NCBI RefSeq assembly: GCF_001748245.1
Contig: NZ_BDFO01000001.1
Span: 4,111,853 to 4,175,852 of the forward strand
Direction: 5' to 3'
Origin: Oligoflexus tunisiensis
GTDB taxonomy: Bacteria; Bdellovibrionota_B; Oligoflexia; Oligoflexales; Oligoflexaceae
Length of the DNA stretch: 64,000 nt
Shown: piece after piece, positions 18,736-27,742 of the stretch
Position numbering within the stretch: position 1 is the stretch's first letter
How the letters are laid out: every line of letters begins with the position of its first letter
Notes under the pieces: generated by a model
What the model was told of the DNA's origin: nothing
Databases searched by the model: none
What the model saw: the letters and a program-made list of their open reading frames with translations, nothing else
Program-made: the position numbers and the translations under genes

Positions 18736-19374
18736 TTAAAAAACACGGATAACGACACGACGATGCCGACTCTTGCTTTCCATCTCTGTCAGGTTTTCCA
18801 GTTGAACCTTGGGTAACTGACGCGTATCACCGTAGGACTCAACACGGAGCCTATGCCCAGGAATGCCCTGTTGTTCCATTCGTATGCGCACCTGTTCCGC
18901 CCGGGCGCTCGCCAATTCCCAGTTGGACTGGAAGCGGAGACCCGGGCGGATGGGTGTATTATCCGCATGGCCTTCGACGGCAAACTCATATTTGTGGGCA
19001 TAACTTTGCAACCTGCTCAAAACCGTATCCAGAACAGGCACCCATTGTCCCTCGATGCGATCTGATCCGACCGGAAAAACGACGCCGGAATTCAATGAAA
19101 TTTCCAGGCCTCGATCGGTGCGCTCGATACTGACGACCTCATGCAGTCCCTGTTGCTGAACATATTCAGTCAACTCCTTCTGTATACGACTCAGCGATAC
19201 AGGGGCTGCTTTTCCCGACATCCGTTCCTGAATCGCCTCCATCCTGACCCTGCTGATATCAGACATGGCCAGTATCGCGATGAAAAAGATCAGAAGATTG
19301 GTAATCAAGTCCGCATATGACAAAAGCCAGATTTCGTCCGATTTTTTGCTGCGATGCTGCCGATACTTTCCCAT
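18736..19374 (-). CDS. MotB-like stator protein with peptidoglycan-binding OmpA domain (motor operon, gene 6)
   Basis: 212 residues. A short cytoplasmic tail and a single helix (about 15-38) carry the stator proton-site motif: LSYADLITNLL with D22, the equivalent of MotB D32. After a linker, an OmpA-like domain (about 100-212) has VEGHADNTPI and ASARAEQVR, then SRHRRVVIRV. MotB forms the stator peptide that anchors to peptidoglycan and conducts ions with MotA. It begins 1 nt after the MotA-like gene. There are no flagellar genes in the window, so a non-flagellar role is inferred. Confidence 0.85.
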   Translation of the reverse strand: MGKYRQHRSKKSDEIWLLSYADLITNLLIFFIAILAMSDISRVRMEAIQERMSGKAAPVSLSRIQKELTEYVQQQGLHEVVSIERTDRGLEISLNSGVVFPVGSDRIEGQWVPVLDTVLSRLQSYAHKYEFAVEGHADNTPIRPGLRFQSNWELASARAEQVRIRMEQQGIPGHRLRVESYGDTRQLPKVQLENLTEMESKSRHRRVVIRVF

Positions 19375-19375
19375 G

Positions 19376-20080
19376 TTAATCTCCCATGCTAATCAGTTGT
19401 CGGGCGGTTTTTTCGCAGCGCTCGATCACACTGATGCGATCATTCATGAGCCGCTGAATGAAGGTCGCGATGGGACTGGCAATACCTGCTCCGAAGGCAA
19501 TTCCATAGAGGGTCGCCAGCAGGGCAAGCGACATGGCAGCTCCAAGATCACTGGTACCGGATGCAAAGGTCTTAAAGAACTGAATCATGCCTGTGATGGT
19601 GCCAACCATTCCGAAGGATGGACCAAGTTTGGCCATCATCTCCCAATTGGCAAGACTGCTCTCATGTTCATCCATGACTTCATGAACAAATGCGGTAAAG
19701 CGGTTTTCGCTGAGCGCAACCGAGGCGCGAGCTGCAATTTGCTGAAGCATTTCCCTGGTTGTCGCGAGTGAGCTCTGCTCCGCCAACGTGATAGCGTCCC
19801 ATCGCCTGCCTTGGATCCAGAGCGCTTCCAATCTGCGGCGTTCAACTTCCATTTGGCGCGTGGTGCGACCGTAGTGACCCAGGAAAGGCAGGAACTCCTG
19901 CAATATGGCGAACGTCCTCATGAAATCCCGAGGTTTTGACCCGAGCAATACGGCTCCCACGGTTCCCAGAAGCACAATGCAGAGGGCGTGGATATCAAAA
20001 AACGATATCTGCGCCTGAGGCTTATTCAGGAAACCAAGAGCGATAACAGTTGCTATCAGTGCCAATCCTATGATCTGCAT
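19376..20080 (-). CDS. MotA/TolQ/ExbB family proton-channel stator (motor operon, gene 5)
   Basis: 234 residues. Two N-terminal helices (about 2-18 and 27-48), a cytoplasmic helical region (about 50-150), and the last pair of helices with the signature KLGPSFGMVGTITGMIQFF and the GAAMSLALLATLYGIAFG helix, both diagnostic of MotA. It pairs with the MotB-like gene immediately downstream. The cytoplasmic loop, where MotA touches FliG, is present. Closer to MotA than to TolQ or ExbB because of the length and the MotB partner with an OmpA domain. Confidence 0.88.
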   Translation of the reverse strand: MQIIGLALIATVIALGFLNKPQAQISFFDIHALCIVLLGTVGAVLLGSKPRDFMRTFAILQEFLPFLGHYGRTTRQMEVERRRLEALWIQGRRWDAITLAEQSSLATTREMLQQIAARASVALSENRFTAFVHEVMDEHESSLANWEMMAKLGPSFGMVGTITGMIQFFKTFASGTSDLGAAMSLALLATLYGIAFGAGIASPIATFIQRLMNDRISVIERCEKTARQLISMGD

Positions 20081-20100
20081 AAAGTCTCCAGTATATCTCG

Positions 20101-20730
20101 TTAAGGGTTTAATTCGCGAAGCTTGCGATCCACAGAAGGATCCGGCTCAAGGTCCTGAGCGCTCTCATACGTTTCGATTGCTTTTTCCTTTTCGCCCAGC
20201 AAGAGCAACACAGAACCTTTGGCTCTAAGGAACTCAGGATGGGATGGATAACGATCCAGAGTTCTTTCAATGATCTGCAAAGCCAGCCCATGATTATTGA
20301 GTTTGACAGCCTCATCAAGTTTGATGCGGGCTTGCGAAAGGCTAATTTCGGGAGCTTTGGGGTTCTCTTGAAAACCCTTGCTGATATAGGCGTTGTGCAT
20401 CACAAGATGACCCGTATCCGTGCTTGACGGAGCCGGCAGGACGATCCGCGGCCCAGGCTTTTTCACCCCAGCCTTATCCGTCCGATGCTCGATCACAATC
20501 CGCTGACCAGAGGCCAGAACGGGGATGTCGATTTCCGTATAAGTCTGGCCGTCGTTCCACCTGGATTTTACTGTACGGTCGCTCCCGGAGCGGCTAAGTT
20601 CCGCTTTTTCAGGCCTCTCCACCACATCCTCGGGGATGATAACCTGAGGATCGAGAAGATAATGAGAATAGGGCTTGTGGCTGCTAGAACAGCCTAACAG
20701 CAAAGCGCCTGTTAACAGGACAATACGCAT
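20101..20730 (-). CDS. TPR-containing lipoprotein (motor operon, gene 4)
   Basis: 209 residues, lipobox LLGC at about residue 14. The first half has no recognised domain; residues about 125-205 form two or three tetratricopeptide-like helix pairs (HGLALQIIERTLDRYP, EKEKAIETYESAQDLEP). A good ribosome site GGAGG precedes ATG 20730. TPR lipoproteins often assemble or stabilise envelope complexes, which suits its place before the stator genes. Confidence 0.7.
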   Translation of the reverse strand: MRIVLLTGALLLGCSSSHKPYSHYLLDPQVIIPEDVVERPEKAELSRSGSDRTVKSRWNDGQTYTEIDIPVLASGQRIVIEHRTDKAGVKKPGPRIVLPAPSSTDTGHLVMHNAYISKGFQENPKAPEISLSQARIKLDEAVKLNNHGLALQIIERTLDRYPSHPEFLRAKGSVLLLLGEKEKAIETYESAQDLEPDPSVDRKLRELNP

Positions 20731-20739
20731 GATGGCCTC

Positions 20740-21678
20740 CTAAAACGTCAAACCGAATCCGAAATAACCATTGGTGCTGAAAAACACATGGGCATAGAAT
20801 TTTTCTGGTGGCTCGAAGAGTGGCAACTTCGCCATAAGCACCAAAGTAAGGTCCTCGAATCCACTGCTTTCCGCGTCTTTGGCCGATGCAGCACGCGAGA
20901 CGAGCCGAGGCACACTGACGAGGAGTTTTCCACCTAAAGCCGTTTTTCGCAGCCCCGACATGATCTGGAAAAAGTTTAAACCTACACCAGCCGTGGGATC
21001 AGTCAGGTTAAGCGACAAGCCGCTCAAATACTGATTCGACGAGCCCCACTGCTGCATCAGGCTCCAACCGATGTGACTGCCTCCTGTTGGGCTGAGGCCT
21101 ATGTCCCAATGTGTATGTATGATAGGCTCCCCGCGCGCCTGTCGTTCACGGAGCCTGGATCGAGTAAAGGTGCGCATGCTGCGGCTGGACCAATCCAGCC
21201 GCGCATCCACTGTGTCGGCATAGATGACCTCACCCGTAGCCAGGATTACAATACGGATCGAAAGAAACCGGGAACCGGCCTGGATCCAGACAGCAGCCTT
21301 TGGTTTGACAGCTTCGTCCTGATAGAGAGCACGAACCTTGTCCAGGTCAGCAAATCCATTCTCATAAATAGTTTGTTCTCCACTCTCGATCACCGCGGCC
21401 ATGCAACGCTCGCAGACCAGGACTTGGGTTTGTAGAGACTGCCGCAGGCTGTTGCTCAGCAAACTGATCAAATGTTCGTAATTGCTCTGTTCACTTGAAA
21501 CAGACACGATAGTCAATGGCGCAAGCCGGGACGCATCGACAAGGCTGTCCTCCCGCTGCTCGCGTAATCGTTCTCCGATATGCTGCGCGGCCTGCTGCAG
21601 CCAGACCTCTTCAGATCGCCCGGGTTGGGCAGATCCGAAGCCTATTAAGAACAGCATCCAGCCCTGCAGCATTCTCAT
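20740..21678 (-). CDS. FlgO/TolB-like periplasmic domain fused to a beta-barrel (motor operon, gene 3)
   Basis: 312 residues with a signal peptide (cleavage near RSEE, 23). Residues about 50-170 look like the FlgO/LpoB/TolB-N family: strands TIVSVSS, an amphipathic helix, a CERC motif and GEVIYADTVD. The rest alternates like a small barrel and ends GFGLTF, a typical outer-membrane terminus. The upstream gene (21675-22835) has the same two-part build, so the two are probably paralogues. ATG overlaps that gene's stop. FlgO/FlgT-type proteins form outer rings around flagellar motors, relevant next to MotAB (inference). Confidence 0.6.
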   Translation of the reverse strand: MRMLQGWMLFLIGFGSAQPGRSEEVWLQQAAQHIGERLREQREDSLVDASRLAPLTIVSVSSEQSNYEHLISLLSNSLRQSLQTQVLVCERCMAAVIESGEQTIYENGFADLDKVRALYQDEAVKPKAAVWIQAGSRFLSIRIVILATGEVIYADTVDARLDWSSRSMRTFTRSRLRERQARGEPIIHTHWDIGLSPTGGSHIGWSLMQQWGSSNQYLSGLSLNLTDPTAGVGLNFFQIMSGLRKTALGGKLLVSVPRLVSRAASAKDAESSGFEDLTLVLMAKLPLFEPPEKFYAHVFFSTNGYFGFGLTF

Positions 21679-22835
21679 AACACCACTCCCAGTTCAAGCC
21701 CGTAGCTATGGATGTTCCGGCTTAAATTCCTATTTTGGTCCTGATTGACAAAGCTTTCAGCGAAAAGGCCCAGACGCATGAAGTCAGCGACGCGGGCCTC
21801 CAGACCAAGAGTAAAGCCGATGACGTGTGCTTTGGGCTGTTGAGCTTCGTCACTCAACTGAGCTGCGATGTCTCCAGGGGTAAGTCGTTGATCACTCTTG
21901 AACAGTGCCGCTCCGGCTCCACTGATTTCCCAGTAGGCAGGGCCAGCATAGATGTAAACATCAGGGGTGATGAGATCCGCATGCTCAAGAAAGAGATGAC
22001 GGTAGACCCGGCTGGACAGTTGCCAGGCATTATGATTACCTTTCAATGACGCAACGCCGAATTGAAAATCAGCCAGCCATTTTTTGCGGTGATTGACAAA
22101 CGTTTCAGCACCGAACGTGGCCCAGATAAAAGGTGGGGCCATGACAGAACTATTGCTGGTGCGGATGATGGAGGCGCGAAGGCCCAGACTCAAGCTGAGC
22201 CGTTTACGGCCTTCCAGAACAGAAATATACTCCCGACGGGCCTCCTCTGCCGATAAAAGCTGGGCCGCAGGCCGCATCAGAGGCGGCTGACTGGAACTCG
22301 TGACAAGGCTTTGACCATGGACGATACGATGATCAGTCAGTGACACGATGTAGGATCTTAGAACCAGAAGCGCCCCTTGCCCTTCGAAATCGATATAGAG
22401 AGCGAAGTCAGCCTGATTTTTCAAGGTTTGCGCAATCTCCGGGATTTCCACCCCACGGGCCAGAATGGTTTTGTCGCTCACTGAATAACTCGTGAGTGCT
22501 ACGCAGGCGGCGCAGTAAACCGGAATGATCCCGGACTGCGGATTTTGAATGAGTAATTGAGTAAGATGGGTCTCAATAAAGCTGGCCAGCTGAGCATTCA
22601 ATCCCAATGGCACGGAAACGCCCATCAAGACAACGCGCGCCCTATGGCCCAAAGGCGGATTTTTCGTCCAGCCATATACCAACTCATCCAGCAGCTCGGC
22701 GGACATTATTTGAATGCTCATCGCAGTAGCTCCTCTCGCTCTATTCATAAGCTCTGCATCACCATCTGCGGCATGCAAAGTGCGGATGCACAGGAGTGCC
22801 AGGATCATTGCCAGAAAAATTTTCATCATAGCCAT
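21675..22835 (-). CDS. FlgO/TolB-like domain plus beta-barrel protein (motor operon, gene 2b)
   Basis: 386 residues from ATG 22835 (GGAAGG upstream; ATGs at 22829 and 22826 are alternatives). The signal peptide ends near LHAADG (about 22). A domain of about 70-190 contains SVPLGLNAQLASF, a CAAC motif and VHGQSLV, equivalent to the domain in the next gene. The C-terminal 180 residues read as barrel strands ending SYGLELGVVL. Cys-x-x-Cys near the end of the first domain is shared with the 20740 gene. Role inferred: outer-membrane part of the motor complex. Confidence 0.6.
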   Translation of the reverse strand: MAMMKIFLAMILALLCIRTLHAADGDAELMNRARGATAMSIQIMSAELLDELVYGWTKNPPLGHRARVVLMGVSVPLGLNAQLASFIETHLTQLLIQNPQSGIIPVYCAACVALTSYSVSDKTILARGVEIPEIAQTLKNQADFALYIDFEGQGALLVLRSYIVSLTDHRIVHGQSLVTSSSQPPLMRPAAQLLSAEEARREYISVLEGRKRLSLSLGLRASIIRTSNSSVMAPPFIWATFGAETFVNHRKKWLADFQFGVASLKGNHNAWQLSSRVYRHLFLEHADLITPDVYIYAGPAYWEISGAGAALFKSDQRLTPGDIAAQLSDEAQQPKAHVIGFTLGLEARVADFMRLGLFAESFVNQDQNRNLSRNIHSYGLELGVVL

Positions 22836-23431
22836 ATCCAGCCTTCCGCGGTGCAGGCCGCAGCCTGTAATGTCGAGGCTTTAAGGTTGGTTTCCACGAT
22901 CAGGAGGTATCCTATTGAACGATCTTTGAAATCCATCAAAGCGCAGGCCTCCGGAAGTAATGGAACCTCTGCAGAAAACAAACGAATCTGGGGTACCTGC
23001 TGGGCTACCGGGATGGATCCTTCAGCAAGCGCAACCTTCACAGCAGTGAGGACTTTGCCATGCAGGCTATCATTGGAATGAAATACTGTTACAGTCCACA
23101 GCTTGATCTGCTGAGCAAATCGGGTTTGGAGTTGCACCCGAAGCTCCTCGGTGAAATCATCAAGCCGACTGAGGGTCAGATCAAGAAAGAAGGGTCGATG
23201 GATGCCTGCCAGGATCAATGATTGACAAGACACCACACTGTCACTTGAATGATAAAGAATATCGATATCGTCATGGTAACTGGAACCATGTCGGGTTTTG
23301 CGGCCATCCATCGAACTGAACTGGCAATCGAGACGACCACGATCGTAGAGGTCAATATCGCTGCGAACATGATCCCTGGAAGGTGAAGTCAAGTAGTAAA
23401 GTATGAGAACCATAACGAAAAGGGCGTTCAT
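22826..23431 (-). CDS. Anchored or secreted protein of unknown function (motor operon, gene 2)
   Basis: 201 residues from ATG 23431, which overlaps the stop of the lipoprotein gene by ATGA; the long upstream frame is not supported. A hydrophobic N-terminus (ALFVMVLILYYL) acts as signal or anchor. The region LHGKVLTAVKVALAEG with flanking strands may be a third, weaker relative of the FlgO-like domain, but this is uncertain. It overlaps the next gene by 10 bp. Confidence 0.55.
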   Translation of the reverse strand: MNALFVMVLILYYLTSPSRDHVRSDIDLYDRGRLDCQFSSMDGRKTRHGSSYHDDIDILYHSSDSVVSCQSLILAGIHRPFFLDLTLSRLDDFTEELRVQLQTRFAQQIKLWTVTVFHSNDSLHGKVLTAVKVALAEGSIPVAQQVPQIRLFSAEVPLLPEACALMDFKDRSIGYLLIVETNLKASTLQAAACTAEGWIWL

Positions 23432-24087
23432 GGCATACTTCCTTTCCTTGGATCTCCCTTGGAGAGCAGGCTCTGGTTTCCAGCCCGACGCGCGAGTGTT
23501 CCAAAGTACTGCAGAAAATCGCGAGTGTTCTGCTCCACCGCATTCTCTCTTTCGATCATGTGGGTGCTCCTTAACGCCCAATTGAGCAAGGAATACCCCC
23601 ATCCATAGTACTCACGCAGCAGCGCCTTGAATTGGCCATACTCCAGCAGCTGGTGATCTGCATCGAAAATGCGAATTTCAATTTTGAACCAACGGTCAGT
23701 CCGTGTTGGATAAAATCCGAAACTGGCTATATTCAAAATGGAATCGATGGTCTCAGAGGGTTTAGCGAGTAAGGTGCTCGTAGCGTCAACGTAAAGATCG
23801 GAGGTTTCCGGAACTTCAGACGTTATCAGCTCATTCGATAGAACATAGGCCTGTTGAAGAGCAGCCCACTCGCCCAATTTACTACAAAGCGCCGGATCGA
23901 CCGAGAGACCTCCAAGCTCATCAGCCATGAAACAACGGAAGTGCAAGCGTAAGCTTTTCAGCGTCGGATCCTGAGGCCCTGGAGCTGGCTGCAGACCGAT
24001 TTCATACGTCGGGTAATAATGATAGGTGCGGCATGCAGCCCCGCCGAGCAAACACATAAACACCAGCAATTTCAATTCGAATGTCAT
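23428..24087 (-). CDS. Lipoprotein of unknown function (motor operon, gene 1)
   Basis: 219 residues, lipobox GGAAC at about residue 19. Mostly helical mature sequence with a few strands; no family recognised. It is the promoter-proximal gene of the eleven-gene minus-strand run that ends at 12024, in which neighbours overlap or lie within 25 bp. Confidence 0.6.
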   Translation of the reverse strand: MTFELKLLVFMCLLGGAACRTYHYYPTYEIGLQPAPGPQDPTLKSLRLHFRCFMADELGGLSVDPALCSKLGEWAALQQAYVLSNELITSEVPETSDLYVDATSTLLAKPSETIDSILNIASFGFYPTRTDRWFKIEIRIFDADHQLLEYGQFKALLREYYGWGYSLLNWALRSTHMIERENAVEQNTRDFLQYFGTLARRAGNQSLLSKGDPRKGSMP

Positions 24088-24467
24088 CGTGCATATGCCT
24101 CATGTGGTTTCATGGTTCGCTATAGTTCACGATTCGTTCCACAAGAGCATGCTGCATGATCGCGTGGCCCGCTTGCATCCATGCATTTGACAAGGCTGGA
24201 AAGTTCACTGGGAGGGTATTGACACCGGTTGTTAACGAAAGTGTCACTGTAAAAACAGTCCGAGATTTTATAGCGAGCAGATAAATAATAGTTTATGATT
24301 CGACACAGCGGTGAATTAATTTTAAATCAGCTAAACAGGAAGTCACCCGATCTCTCCTAATATCCAAGAACAAACCCTCCCTCATACACTCTGACGCCAT
24401 GGTATTCTAATTGCATACCCTGCTCTTCATTGCAGCAGATGCTGAATGTAGAATGGAGGTCCAAACA
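24088..24467. promoter_or_regulatory. Divergent intergenic region between motor operon and 24468 gene
   Basis: 380 bp without a gene. It should hold the promoters of both the motor operon (leftward) and the small barrel gene (rightward). It contains a copy of the palindromic motif at 24228-24239. I cannot place -35/-10 boxes with confidence. Confidence 0.45.
24228..24239. promoter_or_regulatory. Palindromic motif site 1 (GTTGTTAACGAA)
   Basis: 10 of 12 matches to the consensus TTCGTTAACGAA. It lies 229 bp before the ATG at 24468 and 141 bp before the motor operon start. Confidence 0.45.
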
Positions 24468-24851
24468 ATGACATTTCTGATACCGTTAGCAATTCTGGTA
24501 TGCCCGGCTCTGAGTCTCGCCAAGGAATCCAAAGTGAGTGGGCAAGAGTTTAAGTCATCTCCCGCACCCCAAGAGAACAACGGAATAGGGTTTGGATTCA
24601 ATGGAGGAAACTCATCCACATTCGGGCTCAATATTCATCATGACTACAACTTAAGCCAACATGATATCGGCTTTCCTCAGATTCATATCCAATTTTCGCG
24701 TGCCTTAACAGGTTATGAGGTCGATGGAAGTCATCAGAAGGTCGCTCATATTTCTGCCATCCACGATAGACTAGCCGTTAACTTACGCTTTGCATTCAAT
24801 GGTGGATTCCATATTGAAGCAGGCGGTGGTTATTCATCAAGCTTATTTTGA
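24468..24851 (+). CDS. Outer-membrane beta-barrel protein, probably truncated
   Basis: 127 residues from ATG 24468, which has GGAGG 8 nt upstream; the earlier ATG at 24411 has no signal sequence. Signal peptide (LIPLAILVCPALSLA). Glycine-rich strand pattern (GIGFGFNGGNSSTFGLNIHH) typical of a barrel. After the stop the same frame continues with strand-like residues broken by two more stops (SLSHANGDAYS region), suggesting the gene once ran on and decayed by point changes. Function unknown. Confidence 0.5.
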   Translation: MTFLIPLAILVCPALSLAKESKVSGQEFKSSPAPQENNGIGFGFNGGNSSTFGLNIHHDYNLSQHDIGFPQIHIQFSRALTGYEVDGSHQKVAHISAIHDRLAVNLRFAFNGGFHIEAGGGYSSSLF

Positions 24852-24965
24852 TATGAAATCAAGAAAAGATACGCGTAAACGCTCAGTCACGCCAACGGTG
24901 ATGCCTATTCGCTGTCCACCTTGAATTAGAAGCTCCATCCAGCTGTCCTTAGTCCCGAAAAAGAA

Positions 24966-24996
24966 ATAGGCCCTGGCGGATTCTCCAGGAGCCTAT
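24966..24996 (-). terminator. Rho-independent terminator after metalloprotease gene
   Basis: On the minus strand a stem ATAGGC-T-CCTGG pairs with CCAGGGCCTAT (one bulged base) and is followed by TTTCTTTTTC. It lies 22 bp beyond the stop of the 25018-25650 gene. Confidence 0.7.
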
Positions 24997-25017
24997 CAGC
25001 AGCAAAGCAACTCTGAA

Positions 25018-25650
25018 TTAATTGTCCCGAGGATACATATGCTTGATAGTTGCGATATCACCTGCGCTCAAAATAGGAAGGTATGGCTGTTTGCAATAGT
25101 TCATGATTGAATTCGGATCGTACTCTTTGAAAGTTTCACCATTAATATGAATGGTCTGCCCATTTCGACAACCTGCAATCTCTTCATCGGCAGGCCGATC
25201 TGGACGTTGATGCTCATGTATGATGCCTAATGCATGGCCAAATTCATGGACAATACCAAATTCATAATAGCCTATATTCCTCGAGGAGGGGTTACGCAGG
25301 TTCTGCAGATACATTGACGGTTTGTTGCCAACGCTGCTACTTCCTACGAAGCTGGATCCACCGATGGCATTATCCATATCGATTGTTATATCGGCGTCCT
25401 TTGAATCGCAGTAGCCCCAACCAGTAAACCGAAGATCTATATGCTGGTGCCAAGTGCTATCTACCAATCGCTTAACAATGGCTCTTTCCTGATCTTGCAT
25501 GGTTGGATTTCGAAGAAAACAGACGCTTATTTCCTTCTTATTCCATAACCATCTACTAAGATAATAACCCTTCGACGATGAAGTGCTTTCAATTGCGTTA
25601 CAACCAAACAGAGACAAAAGGATGGCCATGATCAGAAAGTACATTTTCAT
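25018..25650 (-). CDS. Astacin/matrixin-like zinc metalloprotease lipoprotein
   Basis: 210 residues, lipobox LFGC at about 17. The zinc site HEFGHALGIIHEH (His135, His139, His145 with Glu136) followed by R-P-D and the Met-turn SIMNY (181-185) is the metzincin signature; HExxHxxGxxHE plus R and D most resembles astacin (M12A). Cys residues could form a stabilising pair. A secreted or surface protease. A palindromic motif site lies about 250 bp upstream (25903), and a terminator follows. Confidence 0.88.
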   Translation of the reverse strand: MKMYFLIMAILLSLFGCNAIESTSSSKGYYLSRWLWNKKEISVCFLRNPTMQDQERAIVKRLVDSTWHQHIDLRFTGWGYCDSKDADITIDMDNAIGGSSFVGSSSVGNKPSMYLQNLRNPSSRNIGYYEFGIVHEFGHALGIIHEHQRPDRPADEEIAGCRNGQTIHINGETFKEYDPNSIMNYCKQPYLPILSAGDIATIKHMYPRDN

Positions 25651-25799
25651 TATCCAACTCCGTTAATTCACGATGGTATTGAAGATCGGATTGATCACCA
25701 ATCGTTACTAAGCTTCTGAAAGTCGCAATGCAAAACGTGCGCCGCATGGGAACCGGTCATGGGATGCGACTTAGAGCATTGAGCACAAAGACTTTTCGC

Positions 25800-26804
25800 T
25801 CATTTCAAATCCTCGCGGAGTCTCTTAACGAGTTGGCACCTGTTGATTGTTTTTAGTTTCCAAAGCGAATGTCTAAATAATTGCTTATGAAATGATATTC
25901 TATTCGTTAACGGATCCATTTTTATTGTGCTGACTCGCAAGCTGGATCGATCTGCAGAAAGCCTCCAAAGGAGGCCTTTCGAACTCAAGTTTGACGTAAG
26001 CAACCAGCCATGCCCAGGACCGTTCAGGAAGTTCCGATCAAATTTTTTACTATGTGAAAAGTTCCATGGCAGGAGTCGTTCGATGTCTTCAGTGGAGGAG
26101 GCCTTTGGCAGTTCAGAGAAGATATGAGTCAGGTACTCATAGGGATCGATGCCGTTCGCCCGAGCTGTTATCACAAGACTATACAGTGCTGCGCTTACAG
26201 CAGCGCCTTTGATGGTATCCGAAAATAACCATGCTTTCCTGCCTGAAGCAAACGGCCTGATCGCATTTTCAACCACATTCGTATCAAGCCCGATGACAGG
26301 ATCATCAAGAAAGCGAACCAACTTCGGCCATTGGCCATTCATATAGGCAAGAGCCTGACCCGTAAGAGACTTCGGCGGGACCTTATGCAAAGCCTCATCT
26401 AGCCAATTTCTCAGATCATTTATGATACTTGATTGCGTCTGTCGAGCTTTCAGCCTTGTTTCCGCATCAGCGCATTCGTTCCCAATCCGATAAAGCTCCT
26501 TGATGGCACTAAGCGCGTATTTAGCGAAGGTCGCCTTGCTTCCGGTCTTCTGGCCTTTAATGGCATCTTTGAATTTTCTTCTAACGTGGACCCAGTCACC
26601 CACATGAATGATGCCCGGCACAAAACCCAATTGAGCATAGCCTTCATAGCCATCAGTCTGCACGTAGCCTTTATATCCCTTGAATATCTTCAAAGGGATA
26701 TCACTGCTCCGAGATGTAGCAACCTGATAGAGGATAATTATCCGATGAAGCTTTTCTGCCTGAGACATGGCATATTTTTTCATGCTCAGGCACAAGCGAT
26801 CCAT
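25800..26804 (-). pseudogene. IS66-family transposase, C-terminal fragment
   Basis: The frame is open for 334 residues, but recognisable transposase runs only from about 26735 (VQTDGYEGYAQLG) to about 26058 (ERLLPWNF). Conserved pieces include GDWVHVRRKF, DTNVVENAIRPFASGRKAWLF and GIDPYEYLTHIF. The N-terminal half with its first catalytic Asp region and helper genes are missing, and 85 unrelated residues follow PWNF. Not functional. Confidence 0.75.
25903..25914. promoter_or_regulatory. Palindromic motif site 2 (TTCGTTAACGGA)
   Basis: 11 of 12 matches to the consensus, 253 bp upstream of the metalloprotease ATG at 25650 on the minus strand. It lies in the tail of the IS66 relic frame, past its real coding end. 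Confidence 0.55.
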
Positions 26805-27008
26805 GATTTCTATGAACTCAGCAACAAGTTCCTGGATGTTGAGAGGGACCTAAGGAACCCCGGACTCTATTATTGCAACTTCAGTTGGTACGTTCAGTAA
26901 TCAGGATAGTGCGAAGCCCTTCGCACCATCCATATGTCCTGCGACTTCAAGGATGATTCGCCTCTCCACATCTTAATCGTTACCTCTATTGAATATAAGA
27001 GCTTTGAC

Positions 27009-27020
27009 TTCGTTAATGAA
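27009..27020. promoter_or_regulatory. Palindromic motif site 3 (TTCGTTAATGAA)
   Basis: 11 of 12 matches, 171 bp before site 4 and 339 bp before the operon start. Confidence 0.5.
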
Positions 27021-27179
27021 TTGAAAGCTAATATGCTCACATTGATAAAAAAAATCTGATCTCACACACATTCTCCTTTTCAGCTCCAAAAACAATTGCT
27101 ATCCCATTCATTAATCCTGATGCTGACAAATTCAGAGTTCAGAAGTAAAAACAATCCATTCATTCGAAACAGAGGCCAG

Positions 27180-27191
27180 TTCGTTAACGAA
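27180..27191. promoter_or_regulatory. Palindromic motif site 4 (perfect TTCGTTAACGAA)
   Basis: Perfect 12-bp palindrome, 168 bp before the TTG start of the eight-gene operon. Confidence 0.65.
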
Positions 27192-27358
27192 ATTCATAAG
27201 CAACCGGAGAGGCGGCCATGATTCACAAAATCAGGAACGGTTACTATCTCATTTGCAGATAGATGCAACGTTCGACCGAACACGAAAAAACTGAAAAGAG
27301 TCAAAGCTGGTCGCATAGGGAAACGCAAGACTGACTTGCTCGTCCAGGAGGTGATCTT

Positions 27359-27730
27359 TTGAAAAAAATCCTTATCGTCTCATGCTTAGCCGCAGCCGCT
27401 GCGGGAACAATGTTCTGGATCAACAGCCGACCTTCTGATGCGGTACGGAAACCAGCTTCCAGCGCTGCCCAGGACAAGCCAGAGCCAGCCCCCACATATG
27501 TGCATCGGGATATCAAGGAACTCAGCCTCCCCGAGTTGGAGGCCGAGATCAGCAAAGTCAAGGAGGTTATCGAGAGGGAAAAACTGGTGGAAGTCATGAA
27601 CGATCCTCATGGGGATGAGAGCAGGAAGAATGAAGCGAAGAAAGTCGTTCGGTACAGATTGGACCTGGCGATCAGGAAGATCGATCTGCACCTGAGCTAT
27701 CTGGAAACGCAATTTGCTAAAGGTCAATAA
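27359..27730 (+). CDS. Small membrane-anchored protein with helical domain (operon gene 1)
   Basis: 123 residues. The start is TTG at 27359 with the best possible ribosome site, AGGAGGTGATC. A hydrophobic N-terminus (about 3-20) anchors or exports it, then a Pro-rich linker leads to a helical domain (LSLPELEAEIS... to the end). It is paralogous to the 29486 gene: both have the pattern (E/F)SLxELxx followed by a charged helix with acidic loop and LxxxxxK end. Each copy precedes a gene of the repeated-domain family, so they may act as partners. Function unknown. Confidence 0.65.
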   Translation: MKKILIVSCLAAAAAGTMFWINSRPSDAVRKPASSAAQDKPEPAPTYVHRDIKELSLPELEAEISKVKEVIEREKLVEVMNDPHGDESRKNEAKKVVRYRLDLAIRKIDLHLSYLETQFAKGQ

Positions 27731-27742
27731 GGAGGTTTTCGC

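Larger units (their letters stand above)
26805..27358. promoter_or_regulatory. Gap before the secreted-domain operon
   Basis: 550 bp without a convincing gene. It contains two palindromic motif sites (27009 and 27180) and a perfect Shine-Dalgarno AGGAGGTGATC at 27345-27355 for the next gene. It is low in GC, as expected of a promoter region. Confidence 0.5.

Noticed and set aside
20097..20108. Partial palindrome match CTCGTTAAGGGT
   Set aside because: Only 8 of 12 positions match and it covers a stop codon between co-transcribed genes.
12024..24087. Zorya-type defence system from the MotA/MotB pair
   Set aside because: The MotA-like protein lacks the long tail of ZorA and no ZorC, ZorD or ZorE-like gene is present.
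12024..24087. Direct assignment to Myxococcus Agl/Glt gliding genes
   Set aside because: The MotB-like protein has a peptidoglycan-binding OmpA domain and a FliG-like gene is present; Agl stator genes differ. Relation remains possible but not shown.
26433..26900. 155-codon plus-strand frame opposite the IS66 fragment
   Set aside because: Antisense shadow of the transposase.
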